Shown piece by piece: positions 18,041 through 27,517 of a stretch of DNA of 64,000 nucleotides. The DNA comes from Sphingobium sp. TCM1. GTDB taxonomy: Bacteria > Pseudomonadota > Alphaproteobacteria > Sphingomonadales > Sphingomonadaceae. The position numbers were made by a program, and so were the translations under genes. The notes beneath the pieces are model-generated. The model was not told the origin of the DNA and made no database searches. It was given only the letters and a program-made list of their open reading frames with translations. How positions within the stretch are numbered: the first letter of the stretch is position 1; every line of letters begins with the position of its first letter. Location: positions 186,001 to 250,000 of the forward strand of contig NZ_LXVX01000034.1 of the NCBI RefSeq assembly GCF_001650725.1. The letters are read 5' to 3'.

Positions 18041-19564
18041 TTACGGAGCCGTCAGTTCGGCGCGCGGTTCCGAGCCCTCGCCCATCCCCTGAGCGGGCGC
18101 CGGCGCGTTGCCGACGCGAACGCAGGCTTCGATGCGCGCGCCCACTTCGGGATCAATGCTCTTCCAGTAGTCAAAGGCTCGTTCAAGAACTGGTGAGCGC
18201 ACGCCCCCGAGGAGACTGCCGGCGACTGTTTCGACCAGTCTGTCCCTCTGTGCTTCGTCAAAGACCTCACGCACAAGGATTCCGGGTTGCGTGAAATCAT
18301 CGTCGTTGGGACGCAGGGTATAGGCACTGCGCACCATGTCGCCGTCCGCCTCCCAGCCATCGGCGACGGGGCCTGTTTGGTCCGCCCAGGACCGGCCGCC
18401 GCTGTTCGGCGCATAGACTGGTGCGCTGCCGCTATGATGATAGGTCATGTGCCCGTCGAACATATAGCTGTTGACCGGCACTTTTGGCTGATTGACCGGC
18501 AATTGATGGAAGTTCACGCCGATGCGGTTCCGTTGCGCATCATTGTACGCGAAGGCGCGGCCGAGCAACATCTTGTCGGGAGACAGGCCAATGCCTGGGA
18601 CTGTGTTGCCGGGGGAAAAAGCCGCCTGCTCGATTTGCGCGAAAAAGTTCTCCGGATTGCGATTCAGCATCATCGTGCCGACCTTGATCAGCGGATAATC
18701 CCTGTGCGACCAGGTCTTGGTCAGGTCGAAAGGGTTGATCTGATAGGTCTTGGCGTCGACATACGGCATCACCTGAACAAACATGGTCCAGCTCGGATGC
18801 TCGCCGCGCTTGATCGCCTCGAACAGGTCGCGGCGATGAAAATCGGCGTCGGCGCCGGCCATTGCGGCCGCTTCTGCATTGGTGAATTGGTCCAGGCCCT
18901 GATTGGTGTGGAAGTGGTACTTGACCCAGAACTTCTCTCCCACGGCGTTGGTCCACATATAGGTATGGGAGCCGTAGCCGTTCATGTTGCGCCAGGTGCG
19001 CGGTAAGCCGCGGTCTCCCATGAGATAAGTGACCTGATGCGCGGACTCGGGATTGAGCGTCCAGAAGTCCCATTGCATGTGATTGTCACGCAGGCCGCAA
19101 TCCGGCAGCCGCTTCTGGCTGCGAATGAAATGCGGGAATTTCATCGTATCACGGATGAAGAACACCGGCGTGTTGTTGCCGACCAGGTCATAATTTCCGT
19201 CGCTGGTGTAGAACTTCAACGAGAAACCGCGCACGTCGCGCCAGGTGTCCGGGCTGCCCGCCTCGCCTGCGACAGTTGAAAAGCGCGCCAGCATGTCGGT
19301 CGACACGCCTTTCTGAAACAGCGCCGCCTTGGTGTAGGCAGTTACATCCTCGGTCGTCTCGAATATGCCGAAAGCGCCCGAACCTTTCGCATGGGGTTGA
19401 CGCTCCGGGACTTTCTCTCGATTGAAATGCGCCATCTGCTCCAGAAAATGCACATCATGGAGGAGAATAGGACCGTCCGGACCAACCGTCAGCGAGTTTC
19501 GGTCGGAGGGCGCCGGGGCGCCCGTGCTCATCGTCGATCCAGTTGCGTCCTTTTGATCGGGCAT
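18041..19564 (-). CDS. Monofunctional haem catalase
   Basis: A 507-residue small-subunit catalase. The distal His lies in ERQPHAKGSGAFG (about residue 60). The proximal Tyr lies in GRAFAYNDAQRNRIG, and the conserved TPVFFIRDTMKFPHFI block is present. It converts hydrogen peroxide to water and oxygen in the cytoplasm. The ATG at 19564 is preferred because AGGAGA stands 5 bases ahead; a GTG immediately before it is also in frame. The position beside dps and the bd oxidase makes a peroxide-defence group. Confidence 0.93.
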   Translation of the reverse strand: MPDQKDATGSTMSTGAPAPSDRNSLTVGPDGPILLHDVHFLEQMAHFNREKVPERQPHAKGSGAFGIFETTEDVTAYTKAALFQKGVSTDMLARFSTVAGEAGSPDTWRDVRGFSLKFYTSDGNYDLVGNNTPVFFIRDTMKFPHFIRSQKRLPDCGLRDNHMQWDFWTLNPESAHQVTYLMGDRGLPRTWRNMNGYGSHTYMWTNAVGEKFWVKYHFHTNQGLDQFTNAEAAAMAGADADFHRRDLFEAIKRGEHPSWTMFVQVMPYVDAKTYQINPFDLTKTWSHRDYPLIKVGTMMLNRNPENFFAQIEQAAFSPGNTVPGIGLSPDKMLLGRAFAYNDAQRNRIGVNFHQLPVNQPKVPVNSYMFDGHMTYHHSGSAPVYAPNSGGRSWADQTGPVADGWEADGDMVRSAYTLRPNDDDFTQPGILVREVFDEAQRDRLVETVAGSLLGGVRSPVLERAFDYWKSIDPEVGARIEACVRVGNAPAPAQGMGEGSEPRAELTAP

Positions 19565-19715
19565 CACACGTCTCCTGCATAGTTGGCACCATCAACCCCA
19601 CGGACCATGTTTTCACCTATACGTAGATGACCGCATCATATGGGCGGTGGCGCACAGGTACGACCATGGCGAGGCCCCGCGTGTCGTATCGCCGCGCCTG
19701 CCGTTCATGTTCGGA

Positions 19716-20024
19716 TTATTGGGCGAACTGATCACACAGGAAAGTCATCAGCGCCTGCACATTGGCGTCGCAGATTCGATAGAATATTGTGGTGTTCTCG
19801 CGCCGGGTCTGGACCAGGCCGCCCTCGCGCATGCGCGCCAGATGCTGCGACACGCTCGACTGCGACAGGCCGCACAACTCGACCAGCTCGCCGACCGAAG
19901 CCTCGCCATCGCGCAGACGGCAGAGCAAACGCAGCCGCTGTTCATTGGCGACGACCTTGAGGAACGCGGCGACCTCGGTCGCGCGCTCGCACAGCATGTC
20001 CACCGCATCGTCCGTCATCTTCAT
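19716..20024 (-). CDS. ArsR-family regulator of SqrR/BigR type (probable persulfide sensor)
   Basis: A 102-residue winged-helix protein with five cysteines: 12, 35, 51, 85 and 97. Cys35 in RLLCRLRDGE and Cys97 near the end (TFLCDQF) correspond in position to the pair that forms a tetrasulfide link in SqrR and BigR. The reading helix is LSQSSVSQHLARM. In those families persulfide formation releases DNA and induces sulfide-detoxification genes. The start overlaps the RND permease stop by 4 bases, so it is the last gene of the rhodanese-adaptor-permease operon and probably autoregulates it through the dyad at 24649. Confidence 0.82.
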   Translation of the reverse strand: MKMTDDAVDMLCERATEVAAFLKVVANEQRLRLLCRLRDGEASVGELVELCGLSQSSVSQHLARMREGGLVQTRRENTTIFYRICDANVQALMTFLCDQFAQ

Positions 20025-23000
20025 TTGCTTGCCGTTATTCCGTCATCACGCAGCACCACATAGATGGCCGGGATAACCAGCACGGTGAGCAAGGTCGAGG
20101 AGGCGAGGCCGAACAAGAGCGAAATGGCGAGGCCCTGGAAGATCGGATCAGTCAGGATGACGGCTGCGCCGATCATCGCCGCCGCAGCCGTCAGTACGAT
20201 CGGCTTGAACCGGATCGTGCCGGCCTCGATCAGCACATCGCGCAGCGGCTTGCCGGGGGTCACGGTGTGCCGGATGAAATCGACCAGCAGGATCGAGTTG
20301 CGCACGATGATGCCGGCGAGCGCGATGAAGCCGATCATCGACGTCGCCGTGAACGGCGCCGAGAACAGCATGTGCCCGATGACGATGCCGACCAGCGTCA
20401 GCGGAACGGGCGTCAGAATCACCAGGGGCAGCTTGAAGTTGCGGAACTGCGCCACGACCAGGATGTAGATGCCGAGCAGCGCGACCATGAACGCCGCGCC
20501 CATGTCGCGGAAGGTGACCCAGGTGATTTCCCATTCGCCGTCCCATAGCAGCGAGGTAACGGCTTCATCTTCGGGCTGGCCGTTGAGGCGTATGGTCGGC
20601 CTGGCGAGGCCCTTGGATGCCCAGTCATAGGCATCGACTGCCTTGTCGACAGCGAGCATGCCATAAATCGGCGCCTCATAGTCGCCGGCGAGTTCGGCCG
20701 TGACCATGTCGGCGAAGCGGCCGTCGCGCCGAAAGATCGCCAGGCTGCCCTGTTCGTTGCGCGCATCCACGATTGCGCCCAGCTCGATCAGCGCGCCGCC
20801 CGGCGTTGCCGCGACCGGCGTGCTGGCGAGCGTCTGCGACCATCCCCGTGCCGATTGCGGCAGGGCAATAGTGATCGGCAATGGCGTGCGGCCCTGTCCA
20901 CGCGGCGCATAGCCAACCGTCTGGCTGCCCATCAGCGCGCCGATGCTGTCAGCCACTTGACGTTCCGAGAGCCCATAATAATCGATGCGGTCGCGCTGCG
21001 GGATCAGGCGCAATCTGGGTCGAGGCTGGCCGAAGCTGTTATCGACATCGACGATATAGGGGACCGAACGGAAGATCTTTTCCAGTTCGGTCGCGGTGCG
21101 CTGCCGGGTCTGCGCATCGGGACCATAGATCTCGGCCAGCAGCGTCGCGAGCACGGGCGGCCCGGGTGGCGTCTCGACGACCTTGATCGAGGCCCCATCG
21201 GGCAGTTTCAGCGCCTTGAGTTGCTGGCGCAGGACAAGCGCGATCTGGTGGCTTGACCGGTCGCGCTCGCCCTTGGGCAACAAGGCGACCATCACGTCGC
21301 CCATCTCCGGTTTGTTGCGCAGAAAATAGTGGCGAACGAGGCCGTTGAAGTTGAACGGCGCGGACGTGCCCACATAGGCTTCCATCGCGGTCGCCTCGGG
21401 CAGCCTGCGCGCCACGGTCGCCACATCCTCGAGCGTCCGGCCGGTCGCCTCCAGGCTGGTGCCTTCGGGCATGTCGACCACCACCTGGAGTTCCGACTTG
21501 TTGTCGAAGGGCAGCAGCTTCACGGTCACGGCCTTGAAATAGAACATCGAGCAGGCAAGCAGCGTGGCGATGCCGACCGCGATCAGGAAATTGCGCGCAG
21601 AGGCGCGGCTGTCGATCACACGGTGGGCGACGCGGGCATAGAGCCGGCCGAGCTTTCCACCGCTCTCGTCATGCGCGTGGCCGGCATGCGTCGTTCCGTC
21701 CGCCAGCGCCTTGCGCGCGAAGCGGACCATCAGCCAGGGCGCGATCACGACCGCGACGAAGAAGGAAAAGACCATGGCTGCGGAGGCGTTGACCGGGATC
21801 GGCGCCATGTAGGGACCCATCAGGCCCGAGACGAACAGCATCGGCAGCAGCGCGGCGACCACGGTGAGGGTTGCGACCACGGTCGGGTTGCCGACCTCGG
21901 CCACGGCCTCGATCGCGGCCTGCGTCCGGGTCCGATCATCCGGCATCGCCCAGTGGCGCGCGATATTCTCGATCATGACGATGGCGTCATCGACCAGGAT
22001 ACCGATCGAGAAGATTAGCGCGAACAGGCTGACCCGGTTGATCGTGTAGCCCATGAGGTTCGAGGCGAACATGGTGAGCAGGATCGTCGTGGGGATGACG
22101 ACAGCGGTCACGCCAGCCTCGCGCCAGCCGACCGCAAAGCCGATCAGGACGACAATCGAGATGGTCGCCAGCGCCAGATGGAACAGCAACTCATTGGCCT
22201 TCTCGTCCGCCGTCGCGCCATAATTGCGCGTGACCGCGACATCGACCCCGGCGGGGATGAGCTTGCCCTTGAGACTTTCGATCCTGGACAGCACGGCGTC
22301 GGAGACGACAACCGCATTGGCGCCCGACCGCTTGGCGATGGCGATGCTGACAGCAGGCGCGCTCGACCATTGGTTGCCCATTCGCGCCCAGCGCCAGGCG
22401 CGGGACTGGTCCTCGCGTGGTCCCTGGGTGACGGCGGCAACGTCGCGCAGATAGACCGGCGCGCCGCGCGCCGAGCGGACGGTGAGCATACCCACTTCCT
22501 GCGCGGAGGACAAAGTGCGGCCGGCGGTGACGGAAACCGCCTTGCCGCCCTCGCGAATGCTGCCGGCCGGAAAACTGCGATTGGCCTGGCCGGCCGCTTC
22601 GATGACGCTGCCGAGCGGCACGCCATATTGGTTGAGCTTGGCCGGATCCGGCGCGATCCGTATTTCGTCGGGGCGGCCGCCCGTCAGGAAAGTCAGGCCG
22701 ACATTGTCGATCTTGGCGATCTCGGTGCGCAGTTTGGTGGCGAGATCGTGGAGCGTCTGATCGCTCCATTGACCGGCCGCGCCGGGCTTGGGCGAGAGGG
22801 TCAGGACGATCGCGGGGACGTCGTTGATCCCGCGCACCGTGACCTTGGGGTCGGGAATGCCCACCGGGATCCGATCCCAATTGGCGCGCAGCTTCTCGTC
22901 GATGCGGGTCGCGGCGTCCTCTGGGTCCGATCCTACCAGGAAGCGCGCCGTCACCATCACGCCATCATCTTCGGCCTGGGTATAGACATGCTCCACGCCA

Positions 23001-23239
23001 TCGACGCTCTTGACGATGGTCTCGAGCGGAATGCCGACCAGCTCGACGGCATCGGCTGCGGCGAGACCGGGCGCCATCACCTGGATGTCGACCATCGGCA
23101 CGCTGATCTGCGGCTCCTCCTCGCGGGGGATCGAGAAAAGCGCGAGCAGCCCGACCGCGATCGCCGCCATCAGAAATAGCGGCGTCAGCGGCGACATGAT
23201 GGTGGCGCGGGTCAGGCGACCGGAGATGCCGAGGTTCAT
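20021..23239 (-). CDS. RND-family efflux permease (AcrB-like)
   Basis: A 1072-residue inner-membrane pump with two repeats of six helices and large periplasmic loops (MMPL/ACR_tran layout). TM4 carries SIGILVDDAIVMIEN, the two-Asp relay of hydrophobe/drug-type RND pumps, unlike the metal pump at 1315. A His/Asp-rich stretch HAGHAHDESGG joins the halves. It overlaps the adaptor gene before it and the SqrR-like regulator after it by 4 bases each. Its outer channel is probably encoded divergently at 26227. The substrate is unknown; context suggests a sulfur compound or a compound made toxic by sulfide. Confidence 0.9.
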   Translation of the reverse strand: MNLGISGRLTRATIMSPLTPLFLMAAIAVGLLALFSIPREEEPQISVPMVDIQVMAPGLAAADAVELVGIPLETIVKSVDGVEHVYTQAEDDGVMVTARFLVGSDPEDAATRIDEKLRANWDRIPVGIPDPKVTVRGINDVPAIVLTLSPKPGAAGQWSDQTLHDLATKLRTEIAKIDNVGLTFLTGGRPDEIRIAPDPAKLNQYGVPLGSVIEAAGQANRSFPAGSIREGGKAVSVTAGRTLSSAQEVGMLTVRSARGAPVYLRDVAAVTQGPREDQSRAWRWARMGNQWSSAPAVSIAIAKRSGANAVVVSDAVLSRIESLKGKLIPAGVDVAVTRNYGATADEKANELLFHLALATISIVVLIGFAVGWREAGVTAVVIPTTILLTMFASNLMGYTINRVSLFALIFSIGILVDDAIVMIENIARHWAMPDDRTRTQAAIEAVAEVGNPTVVATLTVVAALLPMLFVSGLMGPYMAPIPVNASAAMVFSFFVAVVIAPWLMVRFARKALADGTTHAGHAHDESGGKLGRLYARVAHRVIDSRASARNFLIAVGIATLLACSMFYFKAVTVKLLPFDNKSELQVVVDMPEGTSLEATGRTLEDVATVARRLPEATAMEAYVGTSAPFNFNGLVRHYFLRNKPEMGDVMVALLPKGERDRSSHQIALVLRQQLKALKLPDGASIKVVETPPGPPVLATLLAEIYGPDAQTRQRTATELEKIFRSVPYIVDVDNSFGQPRPRLRLIPQRDRIDYYGLSERQVADSIGALMGSQTVGYAPRGQGRTPLPITIALPQSARGWSQTLASTPVAATPGGALIELGAIVDARNEQGSLAIFRRDGRFADMVTAELAGDYEAPIYGMLAVDKAVDAYDWASKGLARPTIRLNGQPEDEAVTSLLWDGEWEITWVTFRDMGAAFMVALLGIYILVVAQFRNFKLPLVILTPVPLTLVGIVIGHMLFSAPFTATSMIGFIALAGIIVRNSILLVDFIRHTVTPGKPLRDVLIEAGTIRFKPIVLTAAAAMIGAAVILTDPIFQGLAISLLFGLASSTLLTVLVIPAIYVVLRDDGITASK

Positions 23240-24267
23240 TTGCGCGCGCCCGCCAGGAAGAGCGTGTCCCCGGCCGCGACGCCGCTCAGAATCTCGATCC
23301 TGTCGGGGTCGGCGGTGGGCGCAACCTGCACGGGCACGGCGCTCACCCGGCGGTTGGCCGTCACGACATCGACCTGGTCGATGCCGTAGCGCGTCGAGAC
23401 GAAGCGGCGCGGCACCACGAGGGCACCGCGCCTACCCACTTCGATCGAGACACCGACGCGCCGCCCCACAAGCTGCGTCGAAAGGCCGGGCACGGTCGCA
23501 TCGACCCGTACCCGGCCCCCGGTGACGGCGGGATAAACCTGCGTCACTCGGCCCTGACGCGACCCCTCGGGCAGATCGCCTTCAGCCACCAGGATTTGCG
23601 CGCCGTTGCGCACCTGCCCGGCAAGCGATTCCGGCAGCTCGAGCCGCAGCAGCGGCGGACCGGCGGTGATCGTCGCCACCGACATGCCCGGCGCGACGAC
23701 CGATCCGGCCGGGATGTCGGCACGCAGCACCCGGCCGGTGGCCGGCGCAAGGATCGCGCCTTGCCCGGCGACGCTGGCGCTTGCGCCTTGCTGCGCGCGT
23801 GCGGCTGCGACCTGGGCGTCAGCGGCGCGCGATAGGGCGACCGCCTGGTCAAGGCGCGCCTTGGCATAGACCTTGTTGTTGTAGAGATCCTGGACGCGGG
23901 CAAGGTCGCCGCGCGCGCGCGCCGCCTCGGCCTGCGCGGCGGCGACCTGCGCGCCATAGGCGCTGGTCTCATAGCCGAGGCGCGCATCGACGACCGTGCC
24001 GATGCGCTGGCCTTTTTCGACCATCTCGCCTTCGCGGACCGAAAGGCTGACAAGCGTGCCCGGTATCCGGGCAAGCGCTTCGGCGGAGTCGCGCGTGGTG
24101 ATCTCGGCGGCGACCGCCTTCATGTCGGCGATGTCGGTCGCCGCGAGCTTCAGCGATTCACCAGCGGGGAGCGTCGCGGAAGGCTGTTCGGCCGTTTCCT
24201 TGCCGCCGCAGGAAGCCAAGGCGAGCGACGCGCCCGTAAGCCAGACCCATTTTGTCATCCTGCGCAT
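23236..24267 (-). CDS. RND periplasmic adaptor lipoprotein
   Basis: A 343-residue membrane fusion protein. The start at 24267 gives a lipoprotein signal with lipobox LASC (Cys about 20). It is followed by lipoyl half-motifs (VREGEMVEKGQRIGTV and LAPATGRVLRADIPAGSVV), a helical hairpin and beta-barrel domains. The frame is open for 50 codons upstream, but that stretch overlaps the rhodanese gene and lacks a signal. It ends with an ATGA overlap on the permease gene. Confidence 0.88.
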   Translation of the reverse strand: MRRMTKWVWLTGASLALASCGGKETAEQPSATLPAGESLKLAATDIADMKAVAAEITTRDSAEALARIPGTLVSLSVREGEMVEKGQRIGTVVDARLGYETSAYGAQVAAAQAEAARARGDLARVQDLYNNKVYAKARLDQAVALSRAADAQVAAARAQQGASASVAGQGAILAPATGRVLRADIPAGSVVAPGMSVATITAGPPLLRLELPESLAGQVRNGAQILVAEGDLPEGSRQGRVTQVYPAVTGGRVRVDATVPGLSTQLVGRRVGVSIEVGRRGALVVPRRFVSTRYGIDQVDVVTANRRVSAVPVQVAPTADPDRIEILSGVAAGDTLFLAGARK

Positions 24268-24284
24268 CCCCGACCCTTTCGCTC

Positions 24285-24626
24285 TTATTTGCCGCTGACG
24301 ATCGGCAGACCGGCGTTTTTCCATGCGCCGATGCCGCCGCCCAGATGCGTGTCGATCGCCGTCTGCGCCTGCGCGCAACGGTCCAGCGCCATGCCGGAGC
24401 GTTTGCCACCCGCGCATTGAAGCACGACCGTTCGTCCGGCTGCATCCGGAACATTACGCGGTGAAAAGGTCGACAAAGGGATGTTCACTGCGCCAGCGAT
24501 GTGGCCCGCTGCGAATTCGTCCGGCTCGCGCACGTCGATGAGCAGCGCGGAACCGTCCGCGAGCATGCTCTTGAGCTCCAGGGGCTGCAACTCACGATGC
24601 GATTTTGACTTTCCCAAACCAAACAT
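24285..24626 (-). CDS. Single-domain rhodanese-like sulfurtransferase
   Basis: A 113-residue cytoplasmic rhodanese domain: LIDVREPDEFAAGHIAGAVNIPL, then the active-site loop VVLQCAGGKRSG with catalytic Cys near residue 77. It carries persulfide sulfur to acceptors such as sulfite, cyanide or thiols. The start at 24626 follows GGGAGA, while the longer frame to 24965 runs into the divergent gene. It is the first gene of the operon with the RND pump and SqrR-like regulator. Confidence 0.9.
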   Translation of the reverse strand: MFGLGKSKSHRELQPLELKSMLADGSALLIDVREPDEFAAGHIAGAVNIPLSTFSPRNVPDAAGRTVVLQCAGGKRSGMALDRCAQAQTAIDTHLGGGIGAWKNAGLPIVSGK

Positions 24627-24648
24627 GAGAGTCTCCCTTAATTTGCTT

Positions 24649-24667
24649 ATTGCATATATCGTGTAAT
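24649..24667. promoter_or_regulatory. Dyad ATTGCA-N7-TGTAAT in divergent promoter (site B)
   Basis: ATTGCA TATATCG TGTAAT matches site A at 10167 with one change and the same 7-base spacer. It lies midway in the 87-base gap between the rhodanese start (23 bases away) and the flavoprotein start (47 bases away). One bound dimer could thus control both directions. The 47-base distance to the gene start is the same as at site A. Confidence 0.6.
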
Positions 24668-24713
24668 CATTATATTCCGTCAAGCCAGTTCTTGAGAGAT
24701 GCGAGAGGAAGTC

Positions 24714-25994
24714 ATGGACAAGCCGAAGATCGTGGTGCTGGGCGCCGGGCTGGGCGGAACCATCGCCGCCTATGAAATCAACGCGGCAGCAAAGGCGCGC
24801 GCCGAAGTGATGATGGTCTCCGACTCGGAAACCTACTCCTTCGTGCCATCCAACCCCTGGGTCGCCGTGCGTTGGCGCGAGCCCGAGGCGATCCAGGTGC
24901 ATCTTCCGCCCATCTTCGCGAAGAAGAAGATCGGCTTCACGGCGGTCGGCGCGAAGCGTCTCCATGCTTCGGAAAAGCGGCTGGAGCTTAATGACGGCAC
25001 ATCAATCAATTACGATTATCTTGTAATTTCAACCGGGCCTGATTTAGCGTTCGATGAAATTGAAGGGCTGGGGCCGCACGGCGGTCATACTGTTTCGATC
25101 TGCCAGACGGCTCATGCGTCCGCTGCGGCAGAAGCCTTCGATCACTTCGTCGAAAACCCCGGGCCCATCGTGGTAGGCGCCGTCCAGGGCGCCTCCTGCT
25201 ATGGCCCGGCCTATGAGTTTGCCCTGATCCTCGACACTGAGCTGCGCCGCCGCAAAATTCGCGACAAGGTGCCGATGACGTTCGTCACCGCCGAGCCCTA
25301 TATCGGCCATCTCGGCCTCGATGGCGTCGGCGACACCAAGTCCTTGCTCGAAAGCGAGATGCGCGAGCGGCACATCAAGTGGATCACCAATGCGCGCGTC
25401 GCCAAGGTCGATGCCGGCGTGATGCATGTCGAGGAGATCGCCGAGGTCGGCGCGGTCGCCAGAACCCACGATCTGCCGTTCAGTTTCTCGATGATGCTCC
25501 CCGCGTTCCGGGGCGTGCCGGCCGTTCGCGACATTGCCGGGCTCACCAATCCGCGCGGGTTCATCCTGGTCGACAAGCACCAGCGCAACCCGGCCTTTCC
25601 CGAAATCTTCGCGCTCGGCGTTTGCGTGGCCATCCCGCCTACCGGCCCGACGCCGGTGCCGGTCGGCGTGCCCAAGACCGGCTTCATGATCGAAAGCATG
25701 GTGACCGCGATTGCCGCGAACCTCACCATGATCCTGGACGGCAAGGAGCCGACCGCCGAAGCGACCTGGAACGCCGTCTGCCTGGCCGATTTCGGCGACG
25801 GCGGTGTCGCCTTCGTCGCGCAGCCGCAGATCCCGCCACGCAACGTCAACTGGGCGGCGAGCGGCACATGGGTCCATCTCGCCAAGATCGGCTTCGAGAA
25901 ATATTTCCTGCGCAAGGTGCGCAAGGGCGAGAGCGAGCCCTTCTACGAGAAGTTGGCGCTCCACGTCATGGGCATCCGCAAGCTGCGGATGTGA
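24714..25994 (+). CDS. Sulfide:quinone oxidoreductase-like FAD protein
   Basis: A 426-residue flavoprotein of the pyridine nucleotide-disulfide family: FAD-binding VVLGAGLGGTIAAYEI at the N-terminus and a second block YDYLVISTGPDLAF. Cysteines lie in GAVQGASCYGPAYEF and FALGVCVAIPP, at the places of the SQR redox cysteines. The C-terminal region can anchor to the membrane. SQR oxidises sulfide to polysulfide and passes electrons to quinone. Flavocytochrome c-like sulfide dehydrogenases look similar, but no cytochrome gene is near. Start 24714 has GAGGAAG ahead; an ATG at 24699 is the alternative. Confidence 0.85.
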   Translation: MDKPKIVVLGAGLGGTIAAYEINAAAKARAEVMMVSDSETYSFVPSNPWVAVRWREPEAIQVHLPPIFAKKKIGFTAVGAKRLHASEKRLELNDGTSINYDYLVISTGPDLAFDEIEGLGPHGGHTVSICQTAHASAAAEAFDHFVENPGPIVVGAVQGASCYGPAYEFALILDTELRRRKIRDKVPMTFVTAEPYIGHLGLDGVGDTKSLLESEMRERHIKWITNARVAKVDAGVMHVEEIAEVGAVARTHDLPFSFSMMLPAFRGVPAVRDIAGLTNPRGFILVDKHQRNPAFPEIFALGVCVAIPPTGPTPVPVGVPKTGFMIESMVTAIAANLTMILDGKEPTAEATWNAVCLADFGDGGVAFVAQPQIPPRNVNWAASGTWVHLAKIGFEKYFLRKVRKGESEPFYEKLALHVMGIRKLRM

Positions 25995-26026
25995 CGGCCA
26001 CTCTCGACAAGGAAAGGAATGCGACA

Positions 26027-26230
26027 ATGACTCTCGATCGCGCCGTCATGATCTTCGCCGGATGTGTCGTCCTTCTGGGCGTCGTTCTGGCCTATCTGGT
26101 TCATCCCTGGTGGATTGCGCTGACCGCTTTTGCCGGCCTCAACATGATCCAGGCTGGCTTCACTGGTTTCTGCCCCGCCGCGACCGTCTTCAAGGCGATG
26201 GGCGTCCGACCGGGGACCGCCTTCAAATGA
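26027..26230 (+). CDS. DUF2892 small membrane protein
   Basis: A 67-residue protein with two hydrophobic segments (FAGCVVLLGVVLAYL and WIALTAFAGLNMIQAGFTGF) and the typical GFCPAATVFKAMG ending, as in the membrane half of YgaP rhodaneses. The family is widely linked to rhodanese and sulfide-oxidation genes and may help move or hold sulfur at the membrane; the mechanism is not established. It has an AAGGAAAGGA site, and its stop overlaps the channel start (ATGA). Confidence 0.82.
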   Translation: MTLDRAVMIFAGCVVLLGVVLAYLVHPWWIALTAFAGLNMIQAGFTGFCPAATVFKAMGVRPGTAFK

Positions 26231-27498
26231 ACCGATCCCGCCGGGTCGCTCGCCTGACGCTGTGGTTTGCCGCTTCGCTGCTGGCGAACACGGCGGCCAA
26301 CGCCACGACGCTTGATGAAGCGATTGCGGCGGCGATGCGCCATGCGCCCGAGATCGTGGTCGCGGATGCGGAGACCGACGCGGCCAAGGCGCGTCTCGAT
26401 CAGGCGCGGTCGGGACAGCTTCCGACCGCAACGCTGAGCGGGACGATCGGTTATGGTCGCCTCGATCCCCAGAGCTTTTTCGGGCTGGGCGCCGCCAATG
26501 TAACCCCGCGCGCGGCCCAGGTGACGGTCGAGCAGCCGCTCTTCACCGGCGGACGGGTCGGCGCGGGCATCGATCGGGCGCGCGCAGGGATTGCAGGCGC
26601 CGAGGCCGGGCAAAGCGGTGCGCGCGCGCAACTCGCCACGGCGGTGACCCAGGCTTATGGCGACGTCCTGACAGCGGCGCACATGGTGACTCTTTATGAG
26701 CGGCTGCTCGCCGAGACGACCGAGATCGAGCGCCAGGCGCGACTGCGCTATCGAGCCGGTGAAAGTCCCAGCACGGACGTCGCGCAGGCTGGTGCGCGCT
26801 TGGCCGAAGCGCGCGCGGGTCTGGCCCGGGCGCAGGGCATGCAGGTCTCGGCTCGCGCGCATTTCACCAACCTGACCGGCCTTGAGCCCACCGATTTGCA
26901 GCCCTTGCCCGCCAATCCGCCGCTGCCCGCGACGCTCGACGAGGCGATGGAGGAGGCGATGCGCAGCAACCCCCTGGTCGTCCAGGCCCAGACCCGCCTG
27001 CGCGCGGCGCAGGCGGCGTCCCGTGGCGCGCGCGCCGAACGATTGCCCACTGTCGGGGCTTTTGCCGAAGCCGGAACAGTGCGCGACCAGTTTTTTCCCG
27101 ATTATCGCGCGGACAGCGCGACCGTCGGTGTCCGGGCTCGCTGGGAGCTGTTCAGTGGCGGTCGCGTGTCGGGCAAGGTTGCCGAAGCGAGCAGTGAAGT
27201 CCGCGCTGCCGACGCGCGGATGCGCGCCGCCAGCATGCAGGTCGAGGAGCAGGTCGTATCGGCCTTCCAGGAGGTGCGGACGGCGCAGCTCGTCGAGCAG
27301 GCCGCGACCGAACAGGCCGCCTCGGCCGCGCAGGCGCTCGAGAGCGTCCGTCATGAGGTGCGGGTCGGCATCAAGCCCCAGCTCGACCTGCTCGACGCCG
27401 AGCGCGAGGCGATCGCCGCCGAGGCTGGATCCATTCGCGCCGGCACCGACCGCATCGTGGCTGCCTATCGGCTCGCGGCGTTACTCGGCCGTTCCTGA
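26227..27498 (+). CDS. TolC-family outer-membrane efflux protein
   Basis: A 423-residue outer-membrane factor. The start in the ATGA overlap yields a signal peptide (FAASLLANTAANA). The mature protein starts TTLDEAIAAAMRHAPEI and has two long coiled-coil repeats with VEQPLFTGGRVGAGIDRARA and WELFSGGRVSGKVAEA, both standard TolC motifs. It probably completes the pump whose adaptor and permease are encoded on the other strand 2-6 kb away, since that operon has no channel of its own. Confidence 0.88.
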   Translation: MNRSRRVARLTLWFAASLLANTAANATTLDEAIAAAMRHAPEIVVADAETDAAKARLDQARSGQLPTATLSGTIGYGRLDPQSFFGLGAANVTPRAAQVTVEQPLFTGGRVGAGIDRARAGIAGAEAGQSGARAQLATAVTQAYGDVLTAAHMVTLYERLLAETTEIERQARLRYRAGESPSTDVAQAGARLAEARAGLARAQGMQVSARAHFTNLTGLEPTDLQPLPANPPLPATLDEAMEEAMRSNPLVVQAQTRLRAAQAASRGARAERLPTVGAFAEAGTVRDQFFPDYRADSATVGVRARWELFSGGRVSGKVAEASSEVRAADARMRAASMQVEEQVVSAFQEVRTAQLVEQAATEQAASAAQALESVRHEVRVGIKPQLDLLDAEREAIAAEAGSIRAGTDRIVAAYRLAALLGRS

Positions 27499-27517
27499 AA
27501 CCAGAAGGACAAGCGTA

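Noticed and set aside
22178..23179. 333-codon plus-strand frame opposite the RND permease
   Set aside because: Low-complexity Arg/Gly/Asp-rich translation, no start signal, complementary to a clear permease.
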